From Enterobacter asburiae (lineage in GTDB: Bacteria; Pseudomonadota; Gammaproteobacteria; Enterobacterales; Enterobacteriaceae): a stretch of 64,000 nucleotides of DNA. Below are positions 21,559 to 34,594 of the stretch, piece by piece. The position numbers were made by a program, and so were the translations under genes. The stretch is from NCBI GenBank assembly GCA_011754535.1, contig JAAQVN010000001.1:434001-498000 (forward strand). Direction: 5' to 3'. The notes beneath the pieces were generated by a model that saw only the letters and a program-made list of their open reading frames with translations, was not told the origin of the DNA and did not search any database. Every line of letters begins with the position of its first letter. Position 1 is the first letter of the stretch.

Positions 21559-21868
21559 GACATTCCTCCAGATTTTTGTTATTTCGCAACGCGACAAACT
21601 AAAGGTAGTTCACCCGTCCACGCGGACGATTGCGAAAGCGTTTCCACTGCTCCTTTATGGGTAAAAGAGTATAACCGTGTAGACGTCAGGGAAATTTGAC
21701 GTGTTCGATTTTTTTGCTGTTCTGTGCGGTGATTTATCATCGTGATTGATGAATTGCGTCACGAAATAATCCACTTAAATGAAATGCGCTTTTTTACTGC
21801 GCAAAATTTGTCTCTGTCCCTGCTAACGAGTAGACTTCGTGCCCTTGTCTGAAATCGGAGAAAAACTC
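21559..21868. other. frdA-epmA divergent intergenic region
   Basis: These 310 bp separate the divergent frdA and epmA genes and contain no gene. The frd promoter with its FNR-like site is at 21668-21709. The remainder is AT-rich, with epmA's promoter presumably around 21770-21840, where no clear boxes were found. Confidence 0.6.
21668..21709 (-). promoter_or_regulatory. Probable FNR-activated frd promoter
   Basis: Read on the minus strand, ATCGA-ACAC-GTCAA (21709-21696) fits the FNR pattern TTGAT-N4-ATCAA in part, and TATACT (21673-21668) is a good -10. The expected transcription start near 21661 puts the FNR site at about -41.5, the class II position. E. coli frdA is FNR-activated. Confidence 0.65.
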
Positions 21869-22846
21869 ATGAGCGAAACGGCCACCTGGCAGCCGAGCGC
21901 ATCCATCCCAAATCTGTTAAAACGCGCCGCAATTATGACGGAGATCCGCCGTTTCTTTGCCGACCGCGGCGTCCTGGAGGTGGAAACCCCGTGCATGAGT
22001 CAGGCAACGGTAACGGATATTCATCTGGTCCCGTTTGAAACCCGTTTTGTTGGCCCTGGCCACTCTCAGGGCATGAATCTGTATCTGATGACCAGCCCGG
22101 AATATCACATGAAGCGCCTGCTGGCGGCGGGGTGCGGTCCGGTGTATCAGCTGTGCCGCAGTTTCCGTAATGAAGAGATGGGGCGTCACCACAACCCGGA
22201 ATTCACCATGCTGGAGTGGTACCGCCCGCATTATGATATGTACCGCCTGATGAACGAGGTGGACGATCTGCTGCAGCAGGTGCTGGACTGTTCAGAAGCC
22301 GAAACGCTCTCCTATCAGCAGGCCTTCCAGCGCCATCTGGAAATCGATCCGCTGTCGGCGGACAAAGCTCAGCTGCGTGAAGTGGCGGCAAAACTGGATC
22401 TGAGCAACGTGGCGGATACCGAGGAGGATCGCGACACGCTGCTGCAGCTGCTGTTCACCTTCGGCGTGGAACCGCAGATTGGTAAAGAACGTCCGACGTT
22501 TGTCTATCACTTCCCCGCAAGCCAGGCGTCTCTGGCGCAGATCAGCACCGAAGATCACCGCGTGGCAGAGCGTTTTGAGGTCTATTACAAAGGCATCGAG
22601 CTGGCGAACGGCTTCCACGAGCTGACCGACGCGCGCGAACAGCAGCAGCGTTTCGAGCAGGATAACCGCAAGCGCGCCGCGCGCGGTCTGCCGCAGCAGC
22701 CGATTGATACTAACCTGCTGGAAGCCTTAAAGGCGGGCCTGCCGGATTGCTCCGGCGTGGCGCTGGGGGTTGACCGTCTGGTCATGCTGGCGCTGGACGC
22801 CGAGCAGCTTGGCGATGTGATTGCCTTTACGGTCGATCGCGCCTGA
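21869..22846 (+). CDS. epmA: EpmA, EF-P--(R)-beta-lysine ligase
   Basis: EpmA is a paralogue of the class II lysyl-tRNA synthetase catalytic core without an anticodon-binding domain. It attaches beta-lysine made by EpmB to Lys34 of EF-P. The 325-residue length matches E. coli. Class II motifs are visible: [15 protein letters not shown] (motif 1), [19 protein letters not shown] (motif 2) and [12 protein letters not shown] (motif 3). ATG 21869 has CGGAG 8 bases upstream; ten further in-frame codons upstream lack a ribosome-binding site. Confidence 0.97.
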   Translation: MSETATWQPSASIPNLLKRAAIMTEIRRFFADRGVLEVETPCMSQATVTDIHLVPFETRFVGPGHSQGMNLYLMTSPEYHMKRLLAAGCGPVYQLCRSFRNEEMGRHHNPEFTMLEWYRPHYDMYRLMNEVDDLLQQVLDCSEAETLSYQQAFQRHLEIDPLSADKAQLREVAAKLDLSNVADTEEDRDTLLQLLFTFGVEPQIGKERPTFVYHFPASQASLAQISTEDHRVAERFEVYYKGIELANGFHELTDAREQQQRFEQDNRKRAARGLPQQPIDTNLLEALKAGLPDCSGVALGVDRLVMLALDAEQLGDVIAFTVDRA

Positions 22847-22850
22847 AAAA

Positions 22851-22880
22851 ATGCCGGGTGGCGCAGCGCTTACCCGGCAT
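22851..22880. repeat. REP-like palindrome between epmA and yjeM
   Basis: ATGCCGGGT/ACCCGGCAT (9-bp arms) enclose GGCGCAGCGCTT, a classic REP element 4 bases after the epmA stop. Confidence 0.75.
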
Positions 22881-23043
22881 ACATTACCTGTGGCAATATT
22901 CCTTTCCATTTCCGCACGGCAACATTAAAAACTGCCATTTTCTCTGTACACAGGTCTTTTTCTTAAATTGCCTCGTATAGCCACAATATTAGTCTGGTCA
23001 TCTGCTACCATCCGCGCAGTTTAATTCCTCTTCGGATGGTTAT

Positions 23044-24543
23044 ATGTCCCACTCACTCAAAAAGATGACCCTCACCGGGCTCATCCTGATGATTTTTACG
23101 TCAGTCTTTGGCTTTGCCAATAGCCCGTCGGCTTTCTATCTGATGGGCTACAGCGCGACGCCGTTTTATATCGTTTCTGCTCTGTTCTTCTTTATCCCGT
23201 TTGCGCTGATGATGGCGGAGATGGGCTCGGCTTACCGGACAGAAGAGGGCGGTATCTATTCATGGATGAACAACAGCATCGGCCCGCGTTACGCGTTTAT
23301 CGGCACGTTTATGTGGTTCTCCTCCTACGTCGTCTGGATGGTCAGCACGGCGGCCAAAGTCTGGGTGCCGTTCTCAACGTTTCTTTTCGGGACGGATAAA
23401 ACGCAGATATGGTCTCTGGCGGGGCTGAGCTCCACGCAGGTGGTCGGTATTCTGGCGGTGTGCTGGATGGTGGTGGTCACGCTGGTGGCGTCAAAAGGCA
23501 TCAACAAAATTGCCCGTATCACCGCCGTTGGCGGTATTTCCGTGATGTGCCTGAACCTGGTGCTGCTGCTGGCGAGTATCGCCATTCTGTACCTGAACGG
23601 CGGGCACTTCGCGCAGGAGGTGAACTTCGTATCATCGCCTAATCCGGGCTATCAGTCCGGGCTGGCCATGCTCTCCTTCGTGGTGTTTGCCATTTTTGCC
23701 TACGGCGGTATTGAAGCGGTAGGCGGGCTGGTCGATAAGACCGAGAACCCGGAAAAGAATTTCGCCAAAGGGATTATTTTTGCCGCCATCGTCATCTCCA
23801 TCGGCTACTCGCTGGCGATTTTCCTCTGGGGCGTCAGTACCAGTTGGCAGCAGGTGTTGAGTAACGACACCACTAACCTCGGGAACATCACCTACGTGCT
23901 GATGAAAAGCCTGGGGATGACGTTGGGTAACGCCATGCACCTGACGCCGGAAGCATCGGTCACCATGGGGATCTGGTTTGCGCGCATTACCGGCCTGTCG
24001 ATGTTCCTTGCCTATACCGGCGCGTTCTTTACGCTGATCTACTCGCCGCTGAAAGCGATCATTCAGGGCACGCCAAAAGCGCTGTGGCCGGCACGCATGA
24101 CGCAGCTGAATACCGCAGGCATGCCTGCCAACGCCATGTGGATGCAGTGTCTGCTGGTGTGCGTGTTCATTCTGCTGGTGTCATTTGGCGGTGATACCGC
24201 GTCTGCGTTCTATAACAAGCTGACCCTGATGGCGAACGTGTCGATGACGCTGCCGTACCTGTTCCTCACCCTGGCGTTCCCGTTCTTTAAGGCGAAGCGG
24301 GACCTTGAGCGTCCGTTTGTGATCTTCAAAACCCGCGCGGCAACGCTGCTGGCAACTACGGTGGTGGTGCTGGTCGTGGCATTTGCCAACATCTTTACCG
24401 TTATTCAGCCCGTGGTTGAGGCAAACGACTGGAACAGCTCGCTGTGGATGGTCGGTGGGCCGATCTTCTTCTCGCTGCTGGCGATGGGAATTTATGAGAA
24501 TTACCGTCGGCGTTCAATGGCGTACGTCGCGGAAGTGGCGTAG
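23044..24543 (+). CDS. yjeM: YjeM, APC-family amino acid permease
   Basis: The 499-residue inner-membrane protein has about 12 helices and resembles the glutamate:GABA antiporter branch of the APC superfamily. The first helix TGLILMIFTSVFGFANSPSA has the unwound substrate-binding character, and EMGSAYRTEEGGIYSW is conserved. The substrate in E. coli is unknown. It is preceded by 197 bp holding a REP element and probably its promoter, and is convergent with mscM. Confidence 0.92.
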   Translation: MSHSLKKMTLTGLILMIFTSVFGFANSPSAFYLMGYSATPFYIVSALFFFIPFALMMAEMGSAYRTEEGGIYSWMNNSIGPRYAFIGTFMWFSSYVVWMVSTAAKVWVPFSTFLFGTDKTQIWSLAGLSSTQVVGILAVCWMVVVTLVASKGINKIARITAVGGISVMCLNLVLLLASIAILYLNGGHFAQEVNFVSSPNPGYQSGLAMLSFVVFAIFAYGGIEAVGGLVDKTENPEKNFAKGIIFAAIVISIGYSLAIFLWGVSTSWQQVLSNDTTNLGNITYVLMKSLGMTLGNAMHLTPEASVTMGIWFARITGLSMFLAYTGAFFTLIYSPLKAIIQGTPKALWPARMTQLNTAGMPANAMWMQCLLVCVFILLVSFGGDTASAFYNKLTLMANVSMTLPYLFLTLAFPFFKAKRDLERPFVIFKTRAATLLATTVVVLVVAFANIFTVIQPVVEANDWNSSLWMVGGPIFFSLLAMGIYENYRRRSMAYVAEVA

Positions 24544-24553
24544 CGGTAAAATG

Positions 24554-24573
24554 CCCCTCCCGAAAGGGAGGGG
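24554..24573 (-). terminator. Hairpin between yjeM and mscM
   Basis: The stem CCCCTCCC/GGGAGGGG with a GAAA loop lies 7 bases beyond the mscM stop. The minus strand continues GCATTTTA. It may serve both convergent genes; the T run is weak. Confidence 0.5.
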
Positions 24574-24580
24574 AGAAAGA

Positions 24581-27500
24581 TTACAAGCTGCCCGCCGGGC
24601 GCGATCTTGCCGCCGACGTGAGCGTTTTACCCATCTTGCGTCCGTCCATACTTTCCAGACGCATCTGGAACGGTGGGAACGGCATATCAATACCGTGCTC
24701 GCGGAAGCCCGCCAGAATCAGCTGGTGGATCTCATGGCGCAGCGGCATACGGTGCCCCATTTCGGCAGCGTAAATACGCAGTTCGAAAATCTGGATCCCC
24801 TGCTGTAAATCGACCAGGAACACTTCCGGTACGGGATTATCGAGCACCAGCGTGCAGCGTTCGGCGGCGGTGTAGAGGATCTGCGTGACCTCTTCGCTGT
24901 TGGCATCCGACGGCGCCGGTACCGTCAGCACCACGCGCGTAACGGAGTCCGACAGCGACCAGTTGATAAACTGCTCGGTAATAAACGCCTTGTTCGGCAC
25001 GATGATCTCTTTACGGTCCCAGTCGCTGATCGTGGTGGCACGGGTGTTGATCTTCGTTACGCTCCCGGTCAGATCGCGGATCGTCACCGTATCGCCAATA
25101 CGAATCGGCTTTTCAAACAAGATGATGAGGCCGGACACAAAGTTAGCGAAAATCTCCTGCATGCCAAAACCAAGGCCAAACGTCAGCGCCGCTACCAGCC
25201 ACTGCAGTTTAGACCACTCGATACCAATCATTGAGAAACCAACCATCCCGCCAAACAGCAGTATCAGGTATTTCGTAATGGTCGTAATGGCGTATCCCGT
25301 GCCGGGGGTTAAATCCAGATGCTGCAGCAGCGCCAGCTCCAGCAGTGCCGGGAAGTTACGCACCAGTTGGGTGGTGATGATCAGCACCAGAATGGCAATC
25401 AGCACCGCGCCTAAGGTGATCGGCTCCAGGCTTTCAACACCCTGCACCGTGGACGTCACGTCCCACAGAGAGATATTCTCCAGGAAGCCAAACGCGGAAT
25501 GAATTTCCGACCACAGGAAAATCACCGACAGAAGGGCAATCAGCATCAGGAGGGAGCGCACCAGGCGCAGAGACTGGGTACTGATGGCATCCAGATCCAG
25601 TTCGACCTCGTCGGCATCCATCGTGCCTTCCGTGCTGTTGACATGGGTTGGCTCTTCCTCACCCCGGGCACGCTGAGCGAGGATCTCCGCCCGGCGATGC
25701 TTGGCGCGGTCGAAGGCCAGGCGACGGCGCTGGATCAGCATCCCGCGACGGATCACGTGATACACCACCAGCAGCAGGAACCAGATCGCCACCGACGTTT
25801 CCAGTCGCGCCAGAAGTGCCTGCGAGGTTGCCAGGTAACCTACCGCGGCTGCCAGCATCGCAATCAGAGGGGCGCTCAGCAGGAGGTTCCAGAGCAGCCG
25901 GTTGAACATGTTGTCGCCGCTGCCGGATTTATCCAGATAGAGCGGTATCCCCGCGCGTTTCAGGCTGAGCGTCACGATGGCCAGCGCGCCGCAGATCAGC
26001 ATAAAGCAGAGGCGGCCCAGCGAGCCTGAAAATTCCCGGTCGTTGAGATTATCAAACATGATCAGCGCCATAATCAGCGGCACAATCAGCCCGATGCTCA
26101 TCAGGTAGTAGCGCATGGCGCGCGCCACGCGGTTACGCGGCCAGCCAAAGTGGGCAATGAACAGGCCATTCGGCCGTGCGAACGTGGCGCAAATCATCAC
26201 CACCCACAGCAGCGGCACCGTAGCGGTGACGCCATCGCCAATGGCGACCGCGAGCGGATAAGGCCAGGCTTCCCGCAGGCCGTAGCCAAGCGTCATCCAC
26301 AGCACCGGCAGCGGAGACGCGACGAGAATCGACCAGAACACGGTGCGCAACGTCAGCCAGAAGTGATCCTGAGTGACTTTCCCCACCCGCGCGCTGGAAC
26401 GCTCCAGGAAGCGGGTGAAATGTCTGCGCGAGTAAATGCTGAAGCCCACCAGAACCAACGCGCCCAGTAGCGGGATAATCGTCTCTTTACTGGTCAGCAT
26501 CATCACGCTGGCCTGTCCGAGCTGGCTGAAGGTGTCCAGCGAAATCAGGCGGCGCAGATCCTGAACGATCTCAATCGGCCACGAGAAGGTCATCGGACGC
26601 ACGTCGGACGTCCAGAAGAGATAACGGTGCGTCGCCTCGTTCACCTCTTTCAGCGCGTCTTCCAGCTGGCTATTAGAGACCTTGAGCTTAGTCAGTTCCA
26701 GAATCAGCGTATCCCCGCCCTGCAGCAAGGAGTTCAGCAGCTCGCGCTGGGTGCGCAGCTGGGCTTCCAGAATACGGTTTTGCTCGCTGGTCAGGGGTTG
26801 TCCGTCAGCCTGACGGATCTGGCGAATTTGCGGCTGCTTATTGAGAAGATCTTCAAAGTGCAGTCGCTGCACGCGCAGCTGGGCCATCTCGGTATCCAGC
26901 TGCTGCGGCTTCGGCATTTCCGGCAGGCGTGCGACCTGGGCGCGTAACGCTTCGCCCAGCAGGTTTGATGACCCGAGCCACTGGGACTGCTCGCGCAGGG
27001 TGTTGAGCGCCTGGCGCACCTGCAGGGTTTGATTCGTCGCCTGGCGCTGCTGGGAGGCAACCAGATCCATACGCTGCGCCTGCTGATTCAGGGCGGCAGA
27101 AAGCTCGCGGTTGACCTTAAACTGATCGACGATACCTTCTGGCAGATTGGCACTGTTTTCCGCCAGCAGCTCGGTGCTTTCAAGCGCACGCTCGGCTTCG
27201 CGCTGACGCTGGCTGTTAAGCAAATTACGCAGGGCCTGAAGATACGCATCCAGCTGCTCGCTCTGCTTCTGAGCAAGTTCAGAGCGCATCCGCGCCAGCT
27301 CCTGGCGGTTGTTGGCGGAAAGCTGCGCCAGCTCCAGCTCATCCACAAGGGCCTTCAGACGAGCTGATTCGGCCTGCAGACCCAGATTTTGCGCCTGAGC
27401 CTGCGGCGTATTGCCGCTTTGCGTCCCCACGCGACGCTCAACGTCGTTAAGCTGGCGGCGGGCGTCGGTTTGCTGCTGCGGAAGCTGACTGAGGGAGTCG

Positions 27501-27904
27501 GCAATTTCACGCGCCCGCTCCTGCTCCTGCTGAGCCTGGCGGCTCTTTTCCAGAAGCTGGCTGCTCACCTGCAGGATTTCCTGATTCAGGGCGTCGGTGG
27601 TCATGCCTTCCGGCACATTGCGCGGCTCATCGCGCAGATTAGCGAGCTGCGCGCGCAGCGTTTGCGAGAGTTTAGGGAAGTTGTCGATAACCTGCTGATA
27701 CTGCTGAGCGCGCTCAAGCGAGCCTTTCCGCTCTTCAAGCGCGTTCAGTGCGGACTGGAGCGACTCAACGGTCTCTGGCTGAGCGGGTTTGGCCGCTTTC
27801 GCCTGCTCCAGTTCCTGGGTTATCTGTTTGGCGTCGGGGGCTGTCGCTGCGTACGCCCCCATGCTGAGGCACCAGGCCATCAGTAAAACGATAATCGGGC
27901 GCAC
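24581..27904 (-). CDS. mscM: MscM (YjeP), miniconductance mechanosensitive channel
   Basis: This large MscS-family channel opens on hypo-osmotic shock. The product is 1107 residues from GTG 27904, matching E. coli. There is a signal peptide (LLMAWCLSMGAYA), then a long Gln/Glu/Arg-rich periplasmic coiled-coil domain to about residue 460, around eleven transmembrane helices, and a C-terminal MscS domain with GFGMQEIFANFVSGLIILFE. AAGGA lies 10 bases before the GTG; the frame continues 25 codons upstream into psd. It follows psd by 19 bases in the same operon. Confidence 0.94.
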   Translation of the reverse strand: MRPIIVLLMAWCLSMGAYAATAPDAKQITQELEQAKAAKPAQPETVESLQSALNALEERKGSLERAQQYQQVIDNFPKLSQTLRAQLANLRDEPRNVPEGMTTDALNQEILQVSSQLLEKSRQAQQEQERAREIADSLSQLPQQQTDARRQLNDVERRVGTQSGNTPQAQAQNLGLQAESARLKALVDELELAQLSANNRQELARMRSELAQKQSEQLDAYLQALRNLLNSQRQREAERALESTELLAENSANLPEGIVDQFKVNRELSAALNQQAQRMDLVASQQRQATNQTLQVRQALNTLREQSQWLGSSNLLGEALRAQVARLPEMPKPQQLDTEMAQLRVQRLHFEDLLNKQPQIRQIRQADGQPLTSEQNRILEAQLRTQRELLNSLLQGGDTLILELTKLKVSNSQLEDALKEVNEATHRYLFWTSDVRPMTFSWPIEIVQDLRRLISLDTFSQLGQASVMMLTSKETIIPLLGALVLVGFSIYSRRHFTRFLERSSARVGKVTQDHFWLTLRTVFWSILVASPLPVLWMTLGYGLREAWPYPLAVAIGDGVTATVPLLWVVMICATFARPNGLFIAHFGWPRNRVARAMRYYLMSIGLIVPLIMALIMFDNLNDREFSGSLGRLCFMLICGALAIVTLSLKRAGIPLYLDKSGSGDNMFNRLLWNLLLSAPLIAMLAAAVGYLATSQALLARLETSVAIWFLLLVVYHVIRRGMLIQRRRLAFDRAKHRRAEILAQRARGEEEPTHVNSTEGTMDADEVELDLDAISTQSLRLVRSLLMLIALLSVIFLWSEIHSAFGFLENISLWDVTSTVQGVESLEPITLGAVLIAILVLIITTQLVRNFPALLELALLQHLDLTPGTGYAITTITKYLILLFGGMVGFSMIGIEWSKLQWLVAALTFGLGFGMQEIFANFVSGLIILFEKPIRIGDTVTIRDLTGSVTKINTRATTISDWDRKEIIVPNKAFITEQFINWSLSDSVTRVVLTVPAPSDANSEEVTQILYTAAERCTLVLDNPVPEVFLVDLQQGIQIFELRIYAAEMGHRMPLRHEIHQLILAGFREHGIDMPFPPFQMRLESMDGRKMGKTLTSAARSRPAGSL

Positions 27905-27923
27905 GTCAGCGATCCTTCTGTTG

Positions 27924-28892
27924 TTAGCCTTCGTCTTTTTTGTCGTCAACCAGCGGGCTGGCGTCGTGCTCGGCGTCAATCTCTTCTTGCGGCAGCGGAG
28001 CAGGTTCTGCGTCCGGCGTCACGAAGGTTTCGGTAGAGACCGCCAGCGGTTGGCCAAGCTTAGTGACCGAGAGGCTTTCGAGCTGTTCAGCCAGCTTCAC
28101 TTTGCCCGGCGCAAACAGGTTGATGACGGTCGAACCCAGCTTAAAGCGGCCCATCTCCTGACCTTTCAGCAGGGCGACAGAGCCTTCCTCTTCACCAGCA
28201 GGCCACGTCCAGCGCTTAATTACGCCTTCACGCGGCGGGGTGATGGTGCCAGCCCAGACGGTTTCAATACTGCCGACAATGGTCGCGCCCACCAGAATCT
28301 GCGCCATAGGGCCGAATTCAGTATCGAACAGGCAGATGACGCGCTCGTTACGGGCAAACAGGTTCGGTACGTTTTGCGCGGTCAGGTGGTTTACGGAGAA
28401 CAGATCGCCCGGCACGTAGATCATCTCACGCAGGATACCGTTACACGGCATATGCACGCGGTGGTAGTCGCGCGGTGACAGATAGGTGGTGGCAAAGGTG
28501 CCGTTGCGGAACAGATCCGCCATCAGGTAATTGCCCGCCAGCAGCGCTTCCAGGCTGTAGTTATGGCCTTTCGCCTGCAGGATTTTGTCGTCTTCGATGT
28601 TACCCAGCTGGCTGATCACCCCGTCTGCTGGCATCACCAGGACGTTAGGATCGGTGTTCAGCGGGCGCACTTCGTCGCGCAGCGGGCGCACGAAAAACTC
28701 GTTGAACGTGCGGTAGCTGGCGGTGTCCGGCTTCTGCGCTTCTTTCATGTCGACCTTGTAATACTTCACGAAAAGATCGATGACCAGTTTGGTCAGCCAG
28801 CCCGCGCGTTTGCTTGCGCCCCAGCCCGCCAGGCGAGTGAGCCACAGTTTTGGCAGAATGTATTGAAGCGAAAGTTTAAATGCGTTTAACAA
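27924..28892 (-). CDS. psd: Psd, phosphatidylserine decarboxylase proenzyme
   Basis: Psd makes phosphatidylethanolamine at the inner membrane. The 322-residue proenzyme cleaves itself at Gly253-Ser254 in the LGST motif, turning Ser254 into the pyruvoyl cofactor. The autoprocessing triad Asp90, His147 and Ser254 is intact. The C-terminal alpha chain ends in an acidic tail. It lies upstream of mscM and downstream of rsgA on the same strand. Confidence 0.97.
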   Translation of the reverse strand: MLNAFKLSLQYILPKLWLTRLAGWGASKRAGWLTKLVIDLFVKYYKVDMKEAQKPDTASYRTFNEFFVRPLRDEVRPLNTDPNVLVMPADGVISQLGNIEDDKILQAKGHNYSLEALLAGNYLMADLFRNGTFATTYLSPRDYHRVHMPCNGILREMIYVPGDLFSVNHLTAQNVPNLFARNERVICLFDTEFGPMAQILVGATIVGSIETVWAGTITPPREGVIKRWTWPAGEEEGSVALLKGQEMGRFKLGSTVINLFAPGKVKLAEQLESLSVTKLGQPLAVSTETFVTPDAEPAPLPQEEIDAEHDASPLVDDKKDEG

Positions 28893-28989
28893 GGTAGCCT
28901 CCAGGCCATTGTTTTGTCGTTCCTGATCCGGCGGTAAGCCGCCGGAACCTGAAAAAAGGGGACGATTTTAGCGATGCTTAGCTTAGTTG

Positions 28990-30042
28990 TCAGTTGTCAG
29001 AATCAGAAAAGTTTTTACGCGTTTTTACCTGATCCATGCTCTCAAGAATGCGGTGGTAATTGTCGAAGCGGGTCTCCGCAATCTCACCTTTCTCAACCGC
29101 TTCGCGGATAGCGCAGCCTGGATCGTTATCGTGTTTACAGTCGCGGTATTTGCAAGCGCCTAAATAATCATGGAATTCGACAAATCCATTAAAGATTTGT
29201 TCCGGCTCAAGATGCCATAAACCGAATTCACGCACGCCCGGGGAGTCGATGACATCGCCGCCGTGCGGGAAGTGATACAGACGCGAGGCGGTAGTGGTGT
29301 GCTGGCCCAGACCCGAGACGTCAGACACATCGTTGGTGAGGATCTCCTGCTGGAGGCCGAGCAGATTGTTCAGCAGGCTCGATTTGCCTACGCCGGACTG
29401 GCCCGCAAAAATGCTGATGCGATCGGTAAGCGCCTCTTCCAGCGGTTTGAGGCCATCTTTAGTATGGCTGGAGACCATCAGGACGCGATAGCCAATCTTG
29501 CGATAGATATCCATCTGCTCATTAACGAAAGCCATGCCTTCGTCATCCAGCAGATCGATTTTGTTCAGCACGATAATCGGTTCAACCTGCAGCGTTTCGC
29601 AGGCGACGAGGTATCGGTCGATAATATTGAGCGAAAGTTCAGGCAAAATCGCCGATACGATAACAATCTGGTTAATGTTGGCGGCAATCGGCTTCACCCC
29701 GTCGTAAAAATCGGGACGGGTTAACACGGACGTACGTTCATGAACCGCTTCAACGATACCTTTTACCGTAACGCCTTCCGCCGCCTCTTTCCCCGGACGC
29801 CATACGACGCGGTCACCGGTCACCAGAGAACGAATGGTCCGGCGGATGTTGCAGCGGTGGATTTCACCATCGGCGGATTCCACGTCAGCGTGCATACCGA
29901 AACGGCTGATGACTACGCCTTCCGTTGGTTCGCCAAACAGGTTGTCGTCGTAATCGACCTTCTCCGAAGTGGTTTTAAGACGGCGCTGGTGATTGGCATT
30001 CACACGGCGCTGCTGCCCTTTGGAGAGTTTATTTTTACTCAA
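28990..30042 (-). CDS. rsgA: RsgA, ribosome small-subunit-dependent GTPase
   Basis: RsgA helps late 30S maturation. It is a circularly permuted GTPase: NKID (G4, 160-163) precedes the P-loop GQSGVGKS (214-221). An N-terminal OB fold and a C-terminal zinc site (Cys297, Cys302, His304, Cys310) are present. TTG 30042 (MSKNKLSKG) is taken as start because it gives 350 residues as in E. coli with GGAG 9 bases upstream. A GTG two codons earlier and a further in-frame extension exist but have worse spacing. It is divergent from orn. Confidence 0.93.
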   Translation of the reverse strand: MSKNKLSKGQQRRVNANHQRRLKTTSEKVDYDDNLFGEPTEGVVISRFGMHADVESADGEIHRCNIRRTIRSLVTGDRVVWRPGKEAAEGVTVKGIVEAVHERTSVLTRPDFYDGVKPIAANINQIVIVSAILPELSLNIIDRYLVACETLQVEPIIVLNKIDLLDDEGMAFVNEQMDIYRKIGYRVLMVSSHTKDGLKPLEEALTDRISIFAGQSGVGKSSLLNNLLGLQQEILTNDVSDVSGLGQHTTTASRLYHFPHGGDVIDSPGVREFGLWHLEPEQIFNGFVEFHDYLGACKYRDCKHDNDPGCAIREAVEKGEIAETRFDNYHRILESMDQVKTRKNFSDSDN

Positions 30043-30149
30043 TCGCACTGGCTCCTGGTCGCCCGTAAGGGGCAAAACCTCTATGATACACTCTAATTAA
30101 TACTAGTTAACCTGCTACTGCCGGTTATGCGAGAAGGGTGGAAAATAAC

Positions 30150-30695
30150 ATGAGCGCGGATGAAAACAACCTGATTTGGATCGATCTCGAAATGACCGGG
30201 CTGGATCCCGAGCGCGATCGCATTATTGAGATTGCAACCCTGGTCACCGATGCCAACCTGAATATCCTGGCCGAAGGGCCAACGATTGCGGTGCATCAGT
30301 CCGACGACCAGCTGGCGCTGATGGACGAGTGGAACGTGCGTACCCATACCGGAAGCGGGCTGGTGGAGCGCGTAAAGGCCAGCACGTTGGGCGATCGCGA
30401 GGCGGAACTGGCGACGCTCGAATTTCTGAAACAGTGGGTGCCGGCGGGTAAATCGCCGATCTGCGGCAACAGCATCGGCCAGGATCGCCGTTTTCTGTTT
30501 AAGTATATGCCGGAGCTGGAGTCTTACTTTCACTACCGCTATCTGGATGTCAGTACCCTGAAAGAGCTGGCGCGTCGCTGGAAACCAGAAATCCTTGATG
30601 GCTTCAAAAAGCAAGGAACGCACCAGGCGATGGACGATATCCGCGAGTCTGTGGCGGAACTCGCGTACTACCGCGAAAACTTTATTAAGCTGTGA
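30150..30695 (+). CDS. orn: Orn, oligoribonuclease
   Basis: Orn is an essential 3'-5' exoribonuclease that degrades 2-5-mers, mainly dinucleotides. It is a 181-residue DEDDh enzyme: Asp12 and Glu14 are in IWIDLEMTG, with the later Asp and His-Asp near [12 protein letters not shown] 30150 gives the family length. It is divergent from rsgA. A GC-rich imperfect hairpin (ATCCGGC ... GCCGGGATTTT, 30703-30730) follows and may terminate it. Confidence 0.97.
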   Translation: MSADENNLIWIDLEMTGLDPERDRIIEIATLVTDANLNILAEGPTIAVHQSDDQLALMDEWNVRTHTGSGLVERVKASTLGDREAELATLEFLKQWVPAGKSPICGNSIGQDRRFLFKYMPELESYFHYRYLDVSTLKELARRWKPEILDGFKKQGTHQAMDDIRESVAELAYYRENFIKL

Positions 30696-30803
30696 TTTTG
30701 AGATCCGGCGCCTTGCGTGGCCGGGATTTTGTCGTTAAATTGTTCAGCTTGCCGATTAAATAAGCATTTGAACTGAATTTCGAAAAAATCACTTTCAGGG
30801 GGG

Positions 30804-30831
30804 TTGCAGCTAAAAGGATTTCTCGTATAAT
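30804..30831 (+). promoter_or_regulatory. Promoter of the glyV-glyX-glyY tRNA operon
   Basis: TTGCAG (30804-30809) and a perfect TATAAT (30826-30831) are 16 bp apart. A GC-rich discriminator GCGCCTCCCG follows, as in promoters under stringent control. The first tRNA starts 61 bases further on. Confidence 0.85.
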
Positions 30832-30891
30832 GCGCCTCCCGTAACGACAGAGAATTACACGTTACGACAGCAACAAAAGCAGTACAGATTT

Positions 30892-30967
<76 letters not shown>

Positions 30968-31004
30968 AAATTTGAAAAGTGCTTCTCAAGCACGGACTGC
31001 CCAA

Positions 31005-31080
<76 letters not shown>

Positions 31081-31116
31081 AAATTTGAAAGTGCTTCTAA
31101 AGCACGGACCACCCAA

Positions 31117-31192
<76 letters not shown>

Positions 31193-31408
31193 AATTCTTC
31201 TTCATCTCTAAAATATCCACAGCGAAAAGACGCGCTGGGGACGTTTTCTATTGCATCTGAAATACTCTTGTAAACAGAGTTATCCACAGAATTCGCGCTT
31301 TACCCAAACCGTACAGAAAGTTAGCAGGGTGAATAGTATCTTTGCAATCCATTGTATTTAATGGATAAATTTTCATTTCAAAATGTTAGCGAGATCACTT
31401 GACCTCTT

Positions 31409-31440
31409 CTCAAGTCCAGATGGCGCTTGAGTTTTTATTT
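31409..31440 (+). terminator. Possible terminator of the tRNA-Gly operon
   Basis: CTCAAG/CTTGAG (31409-31414 and 31426-31431) with an 11-base loop is followed by TTTTTATTT. A competing hairpin ACTTGA/TCAAGT (31397-31415) overlaps it. The 217 bp between the last tRNA and this point contain no gene. Confidence 0.45.
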
Positions 31441-31462
31441 TTATTCACAGGCTGTGAATATA

Positions 31463-32600
31463 TCACGCATCCCGCGTAAGCCCTTTTTCGATTACCCTGA
31501 CCAGCCGCTGTTTCTTGGGAAGCTGCACCTCGACCACGCAGGCATTGCGCTTCTCGATTTGCTGCGCAATCGCCCATTCTATGTGTTCATCAAGAAGTGG
31601 GTGCTCACCTCTACGACTTTCAAGCGCCTGAATATTTGCTTCATCCCACGGGGCATTGCCCAGCGCGACGGCCACGTTTCGCAGCCAGCGCAGGTGGCCG
31701 ATACGCCGAATGGCGGAACCTTCCGTCACTTTCAGGAACCAGGCTTCGGTCCAGGCGAACAGCTCGATCAGCGGTGGGGCATGTAACGCCTTGCGCGGAC
31801 TGAAGTCTTCTTCATCCGTCAGCTGTGAATAGCGGTTCCACGGGCAGATCAGCTGGCAGTCGTCGCAGCCGTAGATGCGGTTGCCGATAAGCGATCGAAA
31901 CTCTTCCGGGATCGCTCCTTCGAGCTCGATGGTGAGATAGGAAATGCAGCGGCGCGCATCAACAGTGTACGGCTCAACGATGGCGCCAGTCGGGCAGATG
32001 GTCATGCAGGCCACGCAGCGGCCACAGCCTTCCTCTACCGGGCCGTCTACCGGCAGGGGTAAATCAATCAGCAGTTCACCGAGGAAGAAGAACGATCCGG
32101 CGTCGCGGCTAAGGATAAGTGAGTGCTTACCTGTCCAGCCAAGCCCGGCTTTTTCGGCGATCGGGCGCTCAAGAATAGGCGCGGAATCGACAAAGGGTCT
32201 AAAATTCAGCGAAACACAGTGCTGCTGAATAGTTTCCCCGAGTTTTTTTAAACGGTTACGCAGTAGCTTATGGTAATCACGCCCCAGGGCGTACCGGCTG
32301 ACATAACCCAAAGAGGGATTTTTTAGCGTGCGCGCAAAGGCCGCGTTGGCAGGCAGGTAGTTCATGCGCACGCTGATGACGCGCAATGTACCCGGTAAAA
32401 GCTCATGTGGACGGGCACGCATCATGCCGTGACGCGCCATCCACTCCATTTCGCCGTGGTATTGTTTGTCCAGCCAGGCCTGCAGTTTTGGCTCGCTGGC
32501 AGAGAGGTCGGTATCGGTAATGCCTACCTTCTGGAAGCCAAGCTCAGCACCCCACTGTTTTATTTTTTGCGCTAATTCATTGAGATCGAGGGGCTGTGAC

Positions 32601-32602
<2 letters not shown>
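31463..32602 (-). CDS. queG: QueG, epoxyqueuosine reductase
   Basis: QueG catalyses the last step of queuosine synthesis in tRNA, using cobalamin and two [4Fe-4S] clusters. The 379 residues match E. coli. Ferredoxin-like motifs are CGRCVACMTICPTGA and CDDCQLICPWN. ATG 32602 (MSQPLDLNE) overlaps the ATG of nnr on the other strand at the shared CATG; further upstream codons would run into nnr. No convincing Shine-Dalgarno sequence precedes it. The tRNA-Gly operon lies beyond its 3' end on the opposite strand. Confidence 0.96.
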
Positions 32603-34578
<1,976 letters not shown>

Positions 34579-34594
34579 GAGTAGGGATGACGGA

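Noticed and set aside
32466..32600. An N-terminal extension of Nnr through queG
   Set aside because: The segment is antisense to conserved QueG codons; ATG 32601 matches the family.
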